Source of the DNA: Prevotella sp. 885
GTDB taxonomy: Bacteria; Bacteroidota; Bacteroidia; Bacteroidales; Bacteroidaceae
Assembly (NCBI RefSeq): GCF_002265625.1
Contig: NZ_NOVE01000002.1
Coordinates: forward strand, 62,001 to 126,000
DNA: 64,000 nt
Direction: 5' to 3'
Shown: positions 56,495 to 64,000 of the stretch, one piece after another
How the letters are laid out: the number at the start of each line of letters is the position of its first letter
Numbering within the stretch: position 1 is the stretch's first letter
Notes under the pieces: generated by a model
Told to the model about the DNA's origin: nothing
Databases searched by the model: none
What the model saw: the letters and a program-made list of their open reading frames with translations, nothing else
Made by a program: the position numbers and the translations under genes

Positions 56495-56833
56495 ATGATA
56501 AAGACGATTATCCTTATAGCTGTGCTCACCCTGCTGAGTCAGTGGGAAGTGAAGCTGCGAATGAAGAGGGAGGGTGCATCGAAGGAGTATACCGTCCTGC
56601 AGCATGTAGTTGACTTCACCGTCATGATGCAGTGGGGAGCCATTCTCTCCGCCATCACCGACCATGACTATCCCTTCTCCACCACCATCCCCTTCTCTGT
56701 CCTCGCCATCATAGCCGGCATCTATTCGCTATATTATGGACGTGTAAAGGGGCTGCAGGGCGAAAAGACAAAGATCCTGATGATCTTGGTTGTCGTAATA
56801 CTGGCGAACCTCAAATGCCTCGTGTTTGATTGA
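56495..56833 (+). CDS. Small membrane protein, 112 aa
   Basis: Not recognised. Hydrophobic start ('MIKTIILIAVLTLLS'), a charged stretch ('KLRMKREGASKEYTVLQHVVDF'), then three further hydrophobic segments ('TVMMQWGAILSAI', 'IPFSVLAIIAGIYSLYYG', 'ILMILVVVILANLKCLVF'). Supported by a good -7 box and host-like codon use. The family 3 element starts 33 bp after it. Confidence 0.7.
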   Translation: MIKTIILIAVLTLLSQWEVKLRMKREGASKEYTVLQHVVDFTVMMQWGAILSAITDHDYPFSTTIPFSVLAIIAGIYSLYYGRVKGLQGEKTKILMILVVVILANLKCLVFD

Positions 56834-56866
56834 CCAGATTATATATCATACCAGCACATTGCCGCG

Positions 56867-57276
56867 TAAGGCAGGGCTTTGACAAAAACCAGACTCCACA
56901 GTCCGTTTGTTATTTTCGAGCCTTCGGCAATTTCTTTATGGTATATATGGTCTTATGAGAACAAGTTCTCACGCCCATATATACCATAAAGAAATGAGAG
57001 GCTGTCGCCTCTCTCGAAAATCACAAACGGAAAACCTTTCAAAACACAAGGTATCGGACGGCATCCGCCTTCCTAATTCGGGTGTTGCACACCTGTTTGT
57101 GTTTTCTTTGTTTTTTCCGCTTATGGGCGCGTGCTGTGCACAAATAAAAGGCTTTACGTTAGGTTGTCGAGAACTTGTTCTCGTAAGACCTAATGTAAAG
57201 CCTTTTGTTTAAACCCGATAGGGTTTGCGCCCATAAGCGGATTGTGGATAAAGGTTTTTGTCAAAGCCCTGCCTTA
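56867..57276. repeat. Family 3 element, 410 bp with perfect 24-bp terminal inverted repeats
   Basis: Ends TAAGGCAGGGCTTTGACAAA (56867-56890) and its exact complement (57253-57276). Inside are nested inverted pairs: CCGTTTGTTATTTTCGAG with CTCGAAAATCACAAACGG; CATTTCTTTATGGTATATAT-type arms around 56930-56995; CCGCTTATGGGCGC with GCGCCCATAAGCGG; AAAGGCTTTACGTTAGG with CCTAATGTAAAGCCTTT. No target duplication and no real gene. Confidence 0.9.
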
Positions 57277-57309
57277 AATATTACATTCAAAGCACCAATA
57301 ATCAGAGGA

Positions 57310-57669
57310 TTACATCCTTACGAGGTGCATGACAAGCTTGTCGAACTGTGACGGTATGAATCGGATTACCTTGATTATCATCTTTGTGAAACCCTGCAGC
57401 AGGGAAGCATACCACTTCTTGCCGGCACGTTCGTCCATGTTGGAGGACGGAGCGCTCTCGCTGGTAAAGTCGGTGAACGTGGTGATGATATTGCTTTCCA
57501 CATTCTTCTTCACCGGCTTGATGGCATAACCCATTCCGATGTTGCAACTTGCAACAAGCGTCTGCTCCACGTCAGCCAACAGTCTGCTGTCAGCACTTGC
57601 TCTCTGCGGAACCGAGATGGAGGCGAGAGCCATTATGGTGCATAAGATATAGCATACGGATTTCTTCAT
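57310..57669 (-). CDS. Small exported protein, 119 aa
   Basis: Signal peptide (MKKSVCYILCTIMALASISVPQRASA), then 'DSRLLADVEQTLVASCNIGMGYAIKPVKKNVESNIITTFTDF' and a C-terminus with an amphipathic helix ('LLQGFTKMIIKVIRFIPSQFDKLVMHLVRM'). No family recognised. Divergent from the TPR regulator, with a TATCTTTG box 27 bp upstream, so it could be under that regulator's control (inference only). Confidence 0.7.
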   Translation of the reverse strand: MKKSVCYILCTIMALASISVPQRASADSRLLADVEQTLVASCNIGMGYAIKPVKKNVESNIITTFTDFTSESAPSSNMDERAGKKWYASLLQGFTKMIIKVIRFIPSQFDKLVMHLVRM

Positions 57670-57695
57670 AGTGGTAGGTTTTGTTATTATGTTTA

Positions 57696-57703
57696 CAAAG
57701 ATA
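57696..57703 (-). promoter_or_regulatory. Promoter -7 box of the 119-aa exported protein
   Basis: TATCTTTG followed by TAAAC on the minus strand. Confidence 0.55.
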
Positions 57704-57709
57704 TAACTT

Positions 57710-57741
57710 TTTGTTTGTATAACAAAATATTTGTACTTTTG
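57710..57741 (+). promoter_or_regulatory. Full promoter of the TPR regulator
   Basis: TTTG (57710-57713), 20 nt, TACTTTTG (57734-57741). This is the best match to the Bacteroidota -33/-7 promoter in the window. Confidence 0.75.
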
Positions 57742-57783
57742 TATTCGTATTTTTTATCATTTAAAACCTAACTGAACATTATT

Positions 57784-59508
57784 ATGACACGCATATTACT
57801 GGTATTCATCCTCCTTCTTTCGCTTTTTTCGTGTGGTGAAAGCCGTATGGAGAAGACGATGGAGAGGATACGGACCGTTAGCGACTCTGATACGAAGGCG
57901 GCAGCGAGGATGATGGACAGCATCTCCGTGGAGGTGAAGTCGGGGACGGAGTATACGAGAATGAGGTATGACCTGCTGAAGATTCGCATCGACGACAAGA
58001 ACGATGTGAAGCCGATGTCTGACAAGATGATTGCTTACCTCGTGAAATACTTCGAGGAGAACGGCAATAATACAGACCGTCAGGAGGCTTATTTCTATGC
58101 CGGCAGCGTCTATCGCGACCTTAACGACACGCCGAGATCCATCGACTACTTCCAGAAATCCATTGACGTTATGGCTGACTCTGATCGTACCGACTCGCTG
58201 CTGATGCGCAATGCCTACTCCAATCTTTATTATCTCTTCTACAATGTGCAGGACTATAAGAACGCTTTGGCGATGGCAGAGAAGGAATATGCCTTGTCGC
58301 TTGAGCTGCGCAGTCTGTCCGTTACTACGCTGATGCACCTCGGCAATGCGTGTCTTGCGACGGACGACGAGCCGAAAGCGATGAAATGCTTTGACGATGT
58401 GCTGCGTCAGGTGAAGCAAAGCGGTGCCTTGCAGCAGGGCGACATTCCTTATGTGCTGCTCTATAGCTATGCCAATTCGGGCAGGAAGGTAAAGGCACGG
58501 GAGTGTTTCGGACTGACGGAGAAGGCTTTGCCAAGGCGTAACGACGCGCTTGCATGCAACGCAAGGGGCGAATATTACAGGCTTATGGGGATGACGGACG
58601 ACGCAATAGCGTGTTATCGGACCATCCTGAAGGAATCGAAAGACGAGTATAACATGTATGATGCGGCTAAGGCTCTCTTCCTTCTGTATACGGAGAAGGG
58701 AGATGTGGCGGCTGCCAACTGGTGCGGAAAGGAATTTGTAAGACTCACGGAGAGGCTCGATCTTGCTCAGAACCAGTTGCGTGCTGCCACGGTGAACAAC
58801 CGCTACCAGTATCATCTCGACCGTGAAAGCGTGCTCAAGACCGAACGGGAGCGTGCGCTGTATATGAATATCGCTGCGTATGCGGCGCTGTTCGCTATGG
58901 TGGCGGCGTTCACGTTCGTGGTGGTATATATGCGTAAGAAGAATAAGGCGCTGAAAATGCAACTCGCCCTTAACGACCGTCTCAACTCGATGAAGACCCA
59001 ACTGTCTGACATCCGAGAGGAGACAAAGCGTAAAGAGCGAATGATAGAGGACGTAAAGGCTGACCTTGCCGACCGCGAAACCAATCTGATGAATGTAGGA
59101 GAGGAGTTGCAACGTAATGAGCAACTGCTCGCCGATATGAAGAAGCGCCTCGCTGACAAGATGAGACAGAGCGAGACGCTTATGCAGATGCTGCAACAGG
59201 CAGAGATGGAGGATGCCGCCGGTGACGTCGTGGCGGCTGTGCGCAAGTCGGCTGAGGGCAAGAAGAAGCTCTCGGCAGGGGAGTGGCGACAGCTGATTTC
59301 TGCCGTTAACAGCCTGCATCCCGACTTCAAGGACCTGCTGCTCCAGCGCAATGAAGGTCTGACGGAGCAGCAGGTGCAGGTGTGCTATCTTATGCGAATA
59401 GGACTGACGGGTCCGCAGATAAATAATGTAGTGGACATTTCGCGCACTACAGTATGGCGCTGGACCCAAGCCTACAGATGGATTTACAGTATTGAGGACC
59501 CTAATTAG
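57784..59508 (+). CDS. Membrane-bound TPR lipoprotein with C-terminal HTH
   Basis: 574 residues. Lipobox 'LLSLFSC' (Cys17), then about 320 residues of TPR-like helices ('QEAYFYAGSVYRDLNDTPRSIDYFQKSIDVM', 'NARGEYYRLMGMTDDAIACYRTIL'), a transmembrane helix (about 357-382), a long coiled-coil ('RETNLMNVGEELQRNEQLLADMKKRLADKM') and at the end an HTH-like segment ('LTEQQVQVCYLMRIGLTGPQINNVVDISRTTVWRWTQAY', about 525-565). This fits a one-component regulator that senses outside and binds DNA inside; the signal and targets are unknown. The HTH lacks a phospho-acceptor domain. A perfect palindrome GACCCTAATTAGGGTC covers the stop codon (59497-59512). Confidence 0.8.
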   Translation: MTRILLVFILLLSLFSCGESRMEKTMERIRTVSDSDTKAAARMMDSISVEVKSGTEYTRMRYDLLKIRIDDKNDVKPMSDKMIAYLVKYFEENGNNTDRQEAYFYAGSVYRDLNDTPRSIDYFQKSIDVMADSDRTDSLLMRNAYSNLYYLFYNVQDYKNALAMAEKEYALSLELRSLSVTTLMHLGNACLATDDEPKAMKCFDDVLRQVKQSGALQQGDIPYVLLYSYANSGRKVKARECFGLTEKALPRRNDALACNARGEYYRLMGMTDDAIACYRTILKESKDEYNMYDAAKALFLLYTEKGDVAAANWCGKEFVRLTERLDLAQNQLRAATVNNRYQYHLDRESVLKTERERALYMNIAAYAALFAMVAAFTFVVVYMRKKNKALKMQLALNDRLNSMKTQLSDIREETKRKERMIEDVKADLADRETNLMNVGEELQRNEQLLADMKKRLADKMRQSETLMQMLQQAEMEDAAGDVVAAVRKSAEGKKKLSAGEWRQLISAVNSLHPDFKDLLLQRNEGLTEQQVQVCYLMRIGLTGPQINNVVDISRTTVWRWTQAYRWIYSIEDPN

Positions 59509-59523
59509 GGTCGCGTCAATACT

Positions 59524-61305
59524 TTATCTTCCAATCCATGCCTCAGGATTGAGGCGGCTCTGGAGCTTGCGAAGCTGGAACTGAAGGATATGGTCAGATC
59601 CTACGGTGCCCAGTCCTTGGCGTGTGGAGACGCGCTGTCCCTTATGTACGCTTACCGAACTGAGGTTGCAGTATACGGAGATGTAGACGCCGTGTCTTAC
59701 CATTACCACGTACGAACCGCCGTAATTGAAGACTGCACTGACCTCGCCGTCGTAGATGGAGCGTGCCTGACAGCCCGGTTGTCCCATGATGTTGATGCCC
59801 TTATTGTCGATGGTTACGCCCGAAAGACCTGCCACGGAGTTCTGTCCGTAGTGGCTTACGATGCGTGCGCTACCCGTGATAGGCATCGGAAGACGACCCT
59901 TGTTCTGCTCGAAACCGCCCGACATCATGCGGTCAACTGACGACATGCTTCGGCTTTCCTCCACGTTCTTCTTCGCTTCGGCTATCTCTCTTGTGGAGCG
60001 CTGCTCGTCGGCTTTGGCCTTGCGCTCCATAGCCTGACGCTCAGCTTCCGCCTCACGTGCTCTTTGTTCGGCAGCTGCCTTTCTCTCGGCAGCTTCTCTT
60101 GCCGCTTCGTTGGCTTGCTGCTGAGCGCGTGCCTTAGCCTCTGCGTCACGCTGGCGCTGTGCTTCGGCTCGTGCGGCAGCCTCTCTTTCCTGTGCAGCAC
60201 GTGCTTCTGCTTTGGCTCTTGCCTCGGCTTCCCTTGCCTCGCGCAGACGGCGCTCGTTCTCAAGGCGAGCCTTCTCAGCCGCAGCCTTCTTGCGTGCGAG
60301 CTCTTCCTCACGACGTTTCTTGGCGGCAGCCTCCGCTGCAGCCTTGCGCTTGGCTTCCTCAGCGGCACGCACACGAGCCTTCTCCACCTCGATGGCAATA
60401 AGACGGTCAATCTGTGCGTTTATGGCTGCGGCATCCTTGCGCTGCTTGTCGATGACGGTCTTGATGGTCTTCTGCTGTTTCTGCAGCGATGTCACCACCT
60501 GCTGCTGCTCCTGCTGCTTTCCTTCAAGAGCCTTCTGCTCCTGCTTGCCCTTATAGAGCATGTTGTTCTTCTGACCCTTCACCTGCTGTAGCTGCTGGTG
60601 CTTGTCGTTCACCTGCGCCTGCTTAGCCTTCACCATCTCGCCCTGAGTCTTCTGCCAAGAGGCATATTCGCGGACAAAGCGCAGACGACGATACATCTGT
60701 ACGAAGTTCTTTGCAGAGAAGATAAACATGAGACGGTCCTGCAATGTGTGGTTGCGGGTAAGGTAACGCATCGACTTCACGTACCTTGCCTTGCGCTCCT
60801 GCAGCTGCTGTTGCAGCGTGTTGAGCTGGGCATTGAGGATGCCGATGTTGCCGTCGATGTGATGAATGTCTTTCTGAATGCCGTCAATGTTCTGCTGATG
60901 ACGGTCAATCTCGCTGTTTATCACCATCAGATCGCTGAGACGCTGCTTCACGTCAGCCTGGTTGGCACGCAGCGCAGCCTCCTGCTTCTTTATCTCCTTC
61001 TGCATGGCAGAGCGCATCGACTGCAGTCCGCGAATCTCCTCGGTGCTGTATTGTGCCTTGGACGACTTCTTTTTTCTTGTATTGGTCTTCTTCTTAGCCG
61101 TAGTCTTGCCCTTCTTTGCAGACGCAGCCTTTCCCTTCTGCACAGTCTTTCGCTGTGCCGTCTTATGGGTGGTGGTCTTCTTCTGCGTTGCCTTCTTCGT
61201 CGTGGAGGTCTTGCGCTGCTGCTCATTGCCGGCTACGTTGGTGGTGGCCGTAGTCGGGATGCAGAGCATTAATGCTGCTATTATGGTGATAATGAGATGC
61301 TTCAT
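59524..61305 (-). CDS. EnvC-like murein hydrolase activator
   Basis: 593 residues. Signal peptide, a Lys/Thr-rich basic stretch, two long coiled-coil regions (about 85-290 and an Ala/Arg/Glu-rich 300-440) and a C-terminal LytM/M23-type domain. The zinc ligands of active LytM are replaced: where HxGxD is expected it reads 'NKGINI', and where HxH is expected it reads 'LQFQL'. So it is probably not an enzyme but, like EnvC, an activator of cell-separating amidases. Convergent with the TPR regulator and 30 bp downstream of the DUF4292 gene, with which it probably forms one operon. Confidence 0.88.
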   Translation of the reverse strand: MKHLIITIIAALMLCIPTTATTNVAGNEQQRKTSTTKKATQKKTTTHKTAQRKTVQKGKAASAKKGKTTAKKKTNTRKKKSSKAQYSTEEIRGLQSMRSAMQKEIKKQEAALRANQADVKQRLSDLMVINSEIDRHQQNIDGIQKDIHHIDGNIGILNAQLNTLQQQLQERKARYVKSMRYLTRNHTLQDRLMFIFSAKNFVQMYRRLRFVREYASWQKTQGEMVKAKQAQVNDKHQQLQQVKGQKNNMLYKGKQEQKALEGKQQEQQQVVTSLQKQQKTIKTVIDKQRKDAAAINAQIDRLIAIEVEKARVRAAEEAKRKAAAEAAAKKRREEELARKKAAAEKARLENERRLREAREAEARAKAEARAAQEREAAARAEAQRQRDAEAKARAQQQANEAAREAAERKAAAEQRAREAEAERQAMERKAKADEQRSTREIAEAKKNVEESRSMSSVDRMMSGGFEQNKGRLPMPITGSARIVSHYGQNSVAGLSGVTIDNKGINIMGQPGCQARSIYDGEVSAVFNYGGSYVVMVRHGVYISVYCNLSSVSVHKGQRVSTRQGLGTVGSDHILQFQLRKLQSRLNPEAWIGR

Positions 61306-61335
61306 GTCTTTGTTTTGTAAGTGTGGTTGTAGCCT

Positions 61336-62229
61336 TTACTGTATGGAAAGGAGCTTTCCGAGGATGTCTTTCGCCTCTATCTTCTTGTATTTGGCAGACA
61401 CCTCCGTCTTTGCGTCCCAGTCAGAAGAGGTCTTAGGCGAGCTCATTTTGACGGTAAGCTGTGCCGACTTCTGCTTTGCTCCGCTGCCCATGGTGACGTT
61501 AAACTGCTGTGTAAGGGGGAAAGCCTTGCCTCCGACGGTACGGAAATTGTCGTAAGTCCAGTGGAGTGAGGACGTGCCATACTGCTGGCTGCTGTACTTG
61601 ACGTCCACTGCCTTGATGTTAGCGGTAGCCTTGCTGGCTGTCCAACGGTAGCTGATGTTGCCCTTCTTATACGTCACAGGCACGTCGGTGCTTATTTGTG
61701 CCAACTCGCAAGTAAGGCGGTCGAGCAGTCGTTCGCTTATATGGTTCTCGCCAGGGAGGAACAGCTCGTTCCAGAAAAGCGACTGGAGCGAGTAGAAGCT
61801 GATGCCGTTGTCGGCAAGAAAGCTGACCTCTTTGTACGAAGCCTTGATGTATTCCTTGTGATAACGGTCGATAAGGAGCACGTATTCGGGCGTGAAGTCG
61901 ATGCGAGCTATCTCTGTGCGGATGATGGGGAGAAGCAGTTGCAGGCGTATAACCTCGTCGCGGCGCATGCTGATCTTGCCGTCGCAACTGAGATTCTTGC
62001 CACCTCCGACAAGGCGGAAGTCTGCGCTTGCCACAATGTTCTTCGTTGTAAGTGCTTGATTGGCAATGCGTCGGAGCATTTCCGTCTGCTCTTTATCTAC
62101 GTGCTTGGTAGGCTTTGTGCTTGGTTTGGCGGTCTGTGTGGTCGGCGTAACAGTCTGTTCGGTAACAGCCTTCTTGCCCGCACAGGATGCGAACAGGACG
62201 ACGAACAGTATCGGTAATATTCTCTTCAT
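61336..62229 (-). CDS. DUF4292 lipoprotein
   Basis: 297 residues. Lipobox 'LFASC' (Cys16), a Thr/Lys-rich linker and a beta-rich domain ('IVASADFRLVGGGKNLSCDGKISMRRDEVIRLQLLLPIIRTEIARIDFTPEYVLLIDRYHKEYIKASY') that matches DUF4292 of Bacteroidota. The fold is thought to be LolA/LolB-like, so a role in outer-membrane lipid or lipoprotein handling is possible but not shown. In the window it stands between the TPR gene and the EnvC-like gene. Confidence 0.88.
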   Translation of the reverse strand: MKRILPILFVVLFASCAGKKAVTEQTVTPTTQTAKPSTKPTKHVDKEQTEMLRRIANQALTTKNIVASADFRLVGGGKNLSCDGKISMRRDEVIRLQLLLPIIRTEIARIDFTPEYVLLIDRYHKEYIKASYKEVSFLADNGISFYSLQSLFWNELFLPGENHISERLLDRLTCELAQISTDVPVTYKKGNISYRWTASKATANIKAVDVKYSSQQYGTSSLHWTYDNFRTVGGKAFPLTQQFNVTMGSGAKQKSAQLTVKMSSPKTSSDWDAKTEVSAKYKKIEAKDILGKLLSIQ

Positions 62230-62312
62230 TTCCTTTATTTATCCTTTTCCTTAATGTCTATACCTTGTTATATATGTATGTTTACATGATGTCAGCCTCC
62301 TTTAGGTGAGGC

Positions 62313-64000
62313 TTAGTTTTTTGCGTCCACGCTCTTTGTCTTTATCTTGCGTGTCAGAACGGCCTTGTCGCCACCGCATTCGATGGCCTTCTGCCACAGT
62401 TCAGCGGCGCGTTCCTTCTCGCCCGACTTGCAGTAGATGTCGCCGGCGTGCTCAATGACCACTGCGCTCGGCACGGAATCGGTGTCGTTCTCCAGCGCAC
62501 GGTCGATGTAAGCCTTTGCCTCGTCATATCTTTCGAGGAGATAAAGAATCCATGCGTAGGTGTCGAGATAAGTGGAATTGGTGGGTTCTGCCTCAATAGT
62601 CTTGCGGCTCATCGCCTCCGCTTTCTTCAGATCACCGTTTTTATCGGAGAGATAGTAGGCGTAATTGTTGAGCGCCATGATGTTGTCGTCCTTCCATTGC
62701 AGACAACTGTCGTAAGCGGCGAACGCCTTATCAGCCTCTTCAAGCTTCATGTATGAGTCGCCTATCATGGCATACATGTCGCTGATAAGGCCGGAATTGG
62801 GGTTTTTGTCAGCCGATGCCACGTTAATGCCAGTCTGCAATGTCTTGATGCTCTCGGGCAGACGGTCTTTCTGGAACTGAGCTATGGCGAGGAAATAGAA
62901 GAACGTCGGCTCCTCGGGGTTGTACTGTGTGCCCTGAAGAGCAAGCTTCTCCACCTTGTCCCACTTCATCCACAGGCGCTGAATGAGCTGCGAACGAGCC
63001 GTAAAATCGTCGGGAGCCACCTCCAAAGTGTGCATGAAAGCAGCGTTAACCGAGTCGGCTGGCATGCCAATCTTCTCCAGATAAACAGCCTTGATGTTGG
63101 AAAGGTCGGCGTCGTGTGGCGCTGCAGCCATCGTGCGGTCAATGATGGCAATCATAGCCGTAGAGTCGAGGTCCGTGCGGTCGCGGTTGTTGAGCACGTA
63201 GTCTACAAGCATCTTCGCCCTTGTCTCCGCGTCCGTCTTCGGGCTGAAGAGCATACGCTGCTTGATGCTGTCCGAGGCAGCCGTGTCGCCCGTACCTTTA
63301 TAATAGTCAGCGAGCGAGTTAAGCGTGAAAGCATTCTCGCTGTCCAGCTTCAAAGCCTTCTGGAAGAAGCCGTAAGCCTCCTTCTTGCGGTCTTTCTGAT
63401 AGAGCCAGTTGCCGAGCATAACCATATAGTTAGGCTCGAAAGGATGTTCGTCCACAATGCTCTTCAGAGTGCGGTACGAACTCTTCGTGTCGCCTATCAG
63501 CTCATAAATGCTCAGACGAGTGATGTCGTTGTCCTCGCTCTTGCCGTCCACCTTGTCCATGCGGTCAAGCGTAGAGAGCGCCTTGTCATAGTCTGTGCCG
63601 TGCAGATAGAGAGCAAGGAGAACGTTCAGCAAGTCGCTGCGGTCGCGGTGAGTGGTGTAGAACTTCTCCAAAGCGTGTATGGCTTTGTCGTATTTGCCCT
63701 GCTTGATGTAAGTGTTAGCCACGCTCTCGTTGTACGTATCGTTGTCTGGCTGGAGCTTTGAGGCACGCTTCATGTAGATAAAGGCGAGCGAGTCGTTGTC
63801 AGCATCAGAATAGATGTTCGACTTAAGGAAATACATCTCCGCCGCATCCTCCTTCGTCTTGGCGCAACTGTCAAGTATCAGTGAAGCCAACGAGTCGTTG
63901 CCGGCGTTGCGTTGGCACACCGCTTCGAGGAACATGCGGTCGAAGAGCGATGTGGAAACCAATAGCGAGTCGAGCGAAACCGGCGATATAGTGTCAGAGC
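62313..64000 (-). CDS. TPR protein (partial, runs off the right edge)
   Basis: The frame stays open to the end of the window ('SDTISPVSLDSLLVSTSLFDRMFLEAVCQRNAGN'), so the true start is beyond 64000; at least 561 residues are present. Repeated TPR units: 'AEMYFLKSNIYSDADNDSLAFIYMKRASKLQPDN', 'NTYIKQGKYDKAIHALEKFYTTH', 'YMVMLGNWLYQKDRKKEAYGFFQKALKLDSEN', 'YAWILYLLERYDEAKAYIDRALEN'. Probably a periplasmic or outer-membrane-linked scaffold, in one operon with the DUF4292 and EnvC-like genes. Confidence 0.85.
   Translation of the reverse strand, partial: SDTISPVSLDSLLVSTSLFDRMFLEAVCQRNAGNDSLASLILDSCAKTKEDAAEMYFLKSNIYSDADNDSLAFIYMKRASKLQPDNDTYNESVANTYIKQGKYDKAIHALEKFYTTHRDRSDLLNVLLALYLHGTDYDKALSTLDRMDKVDGKSEDNDITRLSIYELIGDTKSSYRTLKSIVDEHPFEPNYMVMLGNWLYQKDRKKEAYGFFQKALKLDSENAFTLNSLADYYKGTGDTAASDSIKQRMLFSPKTDAETRAKMLVDYVLNNRDRTDLDSTAMIAIIDRTMAAAPHDADLSNIKAVYLEKIGMPADSVNAAFMHTLEVAPDDFTARSQLIQRLWMKWDKVEKLALQGTQYNPEEPTFFYFLAIAQFQKDRLPESIKTLQTGINVASADKNPNSGLISDMYAMIGDSYMKLEEADKAFAAYDSCLQWKDDNIMALNNYAYYLSDKNGDLKKAEAMSRKTIEAEPTNSTYLDTYAWILYLLERYDEAKAYIDRALENDTDSVPSAVVIEHAGDIYCKSGEKERAAELWQKAIECGGDKAVLTRKIKTKSVDAKN

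Noticed and set aside
56907..57212. 101-aa frame in the family 3 element
   Set aside because: Entirely inside nested inverted repeats; no signal of coding use.
57796..59469. 557-aa open frame opposite the TPR regulator
   Set aside because: Covers the regulator almost exactly in antisense; no recognisable domain. The plus-strand gene has a lipobox, TPRs, a membrane span, an HTH and a consensus promoter.
59497..59512. Palindrome GACCCTAATTAGGGTC as an attachment or binding site
   Set aside because: A single 16-bp palindrome over a stop codon between convergent genes is more simply part of transcript ends; no second copy seen.

Overview
The window looks like a chromosomal piece of a Bacteroidota bacterium, most likely Prevotellaceae (Prevotella sensu lato). 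The evidence is: a Bacteroidota-order division and cell-wall cluster running from rsmH to ftsZ, without murF or ddl; about twenty promoters of the Bacteroidota -7 type (TAnnTTTG, often TACCTTTG) in front of genes; A/T-rich leaders with few Shine-Dalgarno sites; a glsA/glsB glycine-lipid pair; a BspA-like surface protein made of 'FDTxNVTxMxxMF' repeats; a DUF4292 lipoprotein next to an EnvC-like protein; and C-terminal tails typical of Prevotella exported proteins.

Layout. 1-7.2 kb: the N-terminal part of a secreted sugar-binding or glycosidase-like protein, gyrB, a small secreted protein, rpsT with tRNA-Glu, recO and a 491-aa unknown. 7.2-23.7 kb: one long minus-strand operon, rsmH-ftsL-ftsI-murE-mraY-murD-ftsW-murG-murC-ftsQ-ftsA-ftsZ-yqeY, which makes the peptidoglycan precursor and builds the Z-ring and septal synthase. 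It is read from a promoter just upstream of rsmH and closed by a strong hairpin after yqeY. 23.8-25.8 kb: two acyltransferases (glsA, glsB). 25.8-26.8 kb: a gene-free kilobase packed with repeats. 26.9-34.5 kb: the Fe-S assembly operon sufB-C-D-S, interrupted between sufB and sufC by an AT-rich restriction-modification pair and an outer-membrane beta-barrel gene. 34.5-37.8 kb: an AAA-ATPase/PD-(D/E)XK protein, an esterase, a Nudix hydrolase and a small membrane protein. 38-44.8 kb: a large exported calycin-like protein, pnp and an S41 protease. 45-46.9 kb: tRNA-Asn, a WYL regulator and rnhB. 47-51.9 kb: the rimP-nusA-infB operon, with a terminator-like hairpin in its leader. 52-57.7 kb: accessory DNA with a frame-disrupted BspA-like gene, small membrane and lipoprotein genes, and two more repeat islands. 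57.7-64 kb: a TPR lipoprotein-HTH regulator, a catalytically degenerate EnvC-like protein, a DUF4292 lipoprotein and a TPR protein that runs off the window.

The least expected content is non-coding. Three unrelated families of structured, gene-free repeats occur here. (1) A 390-bp element is present three times, each copy exactly 390 bp between ATATTTGCAT ends; its hairpin core shows compensatory base changes. (2) A ~390-425-bp element with 26-bp terminal inverted repeats contains interleaved long inverted repeats with pseudoknot order. (3) A 410-bp element has perfect 24-bp terminal inverted repeats. Families 1 and 2 lie side by side at both sites where family 2 occurs in full. Other points to follow up are three palindromes spaced exactly 41 bp apart upstream of the BspA-like promoter, the rimP leader hairpin, and the restriction-modification pair inside the suf operon.
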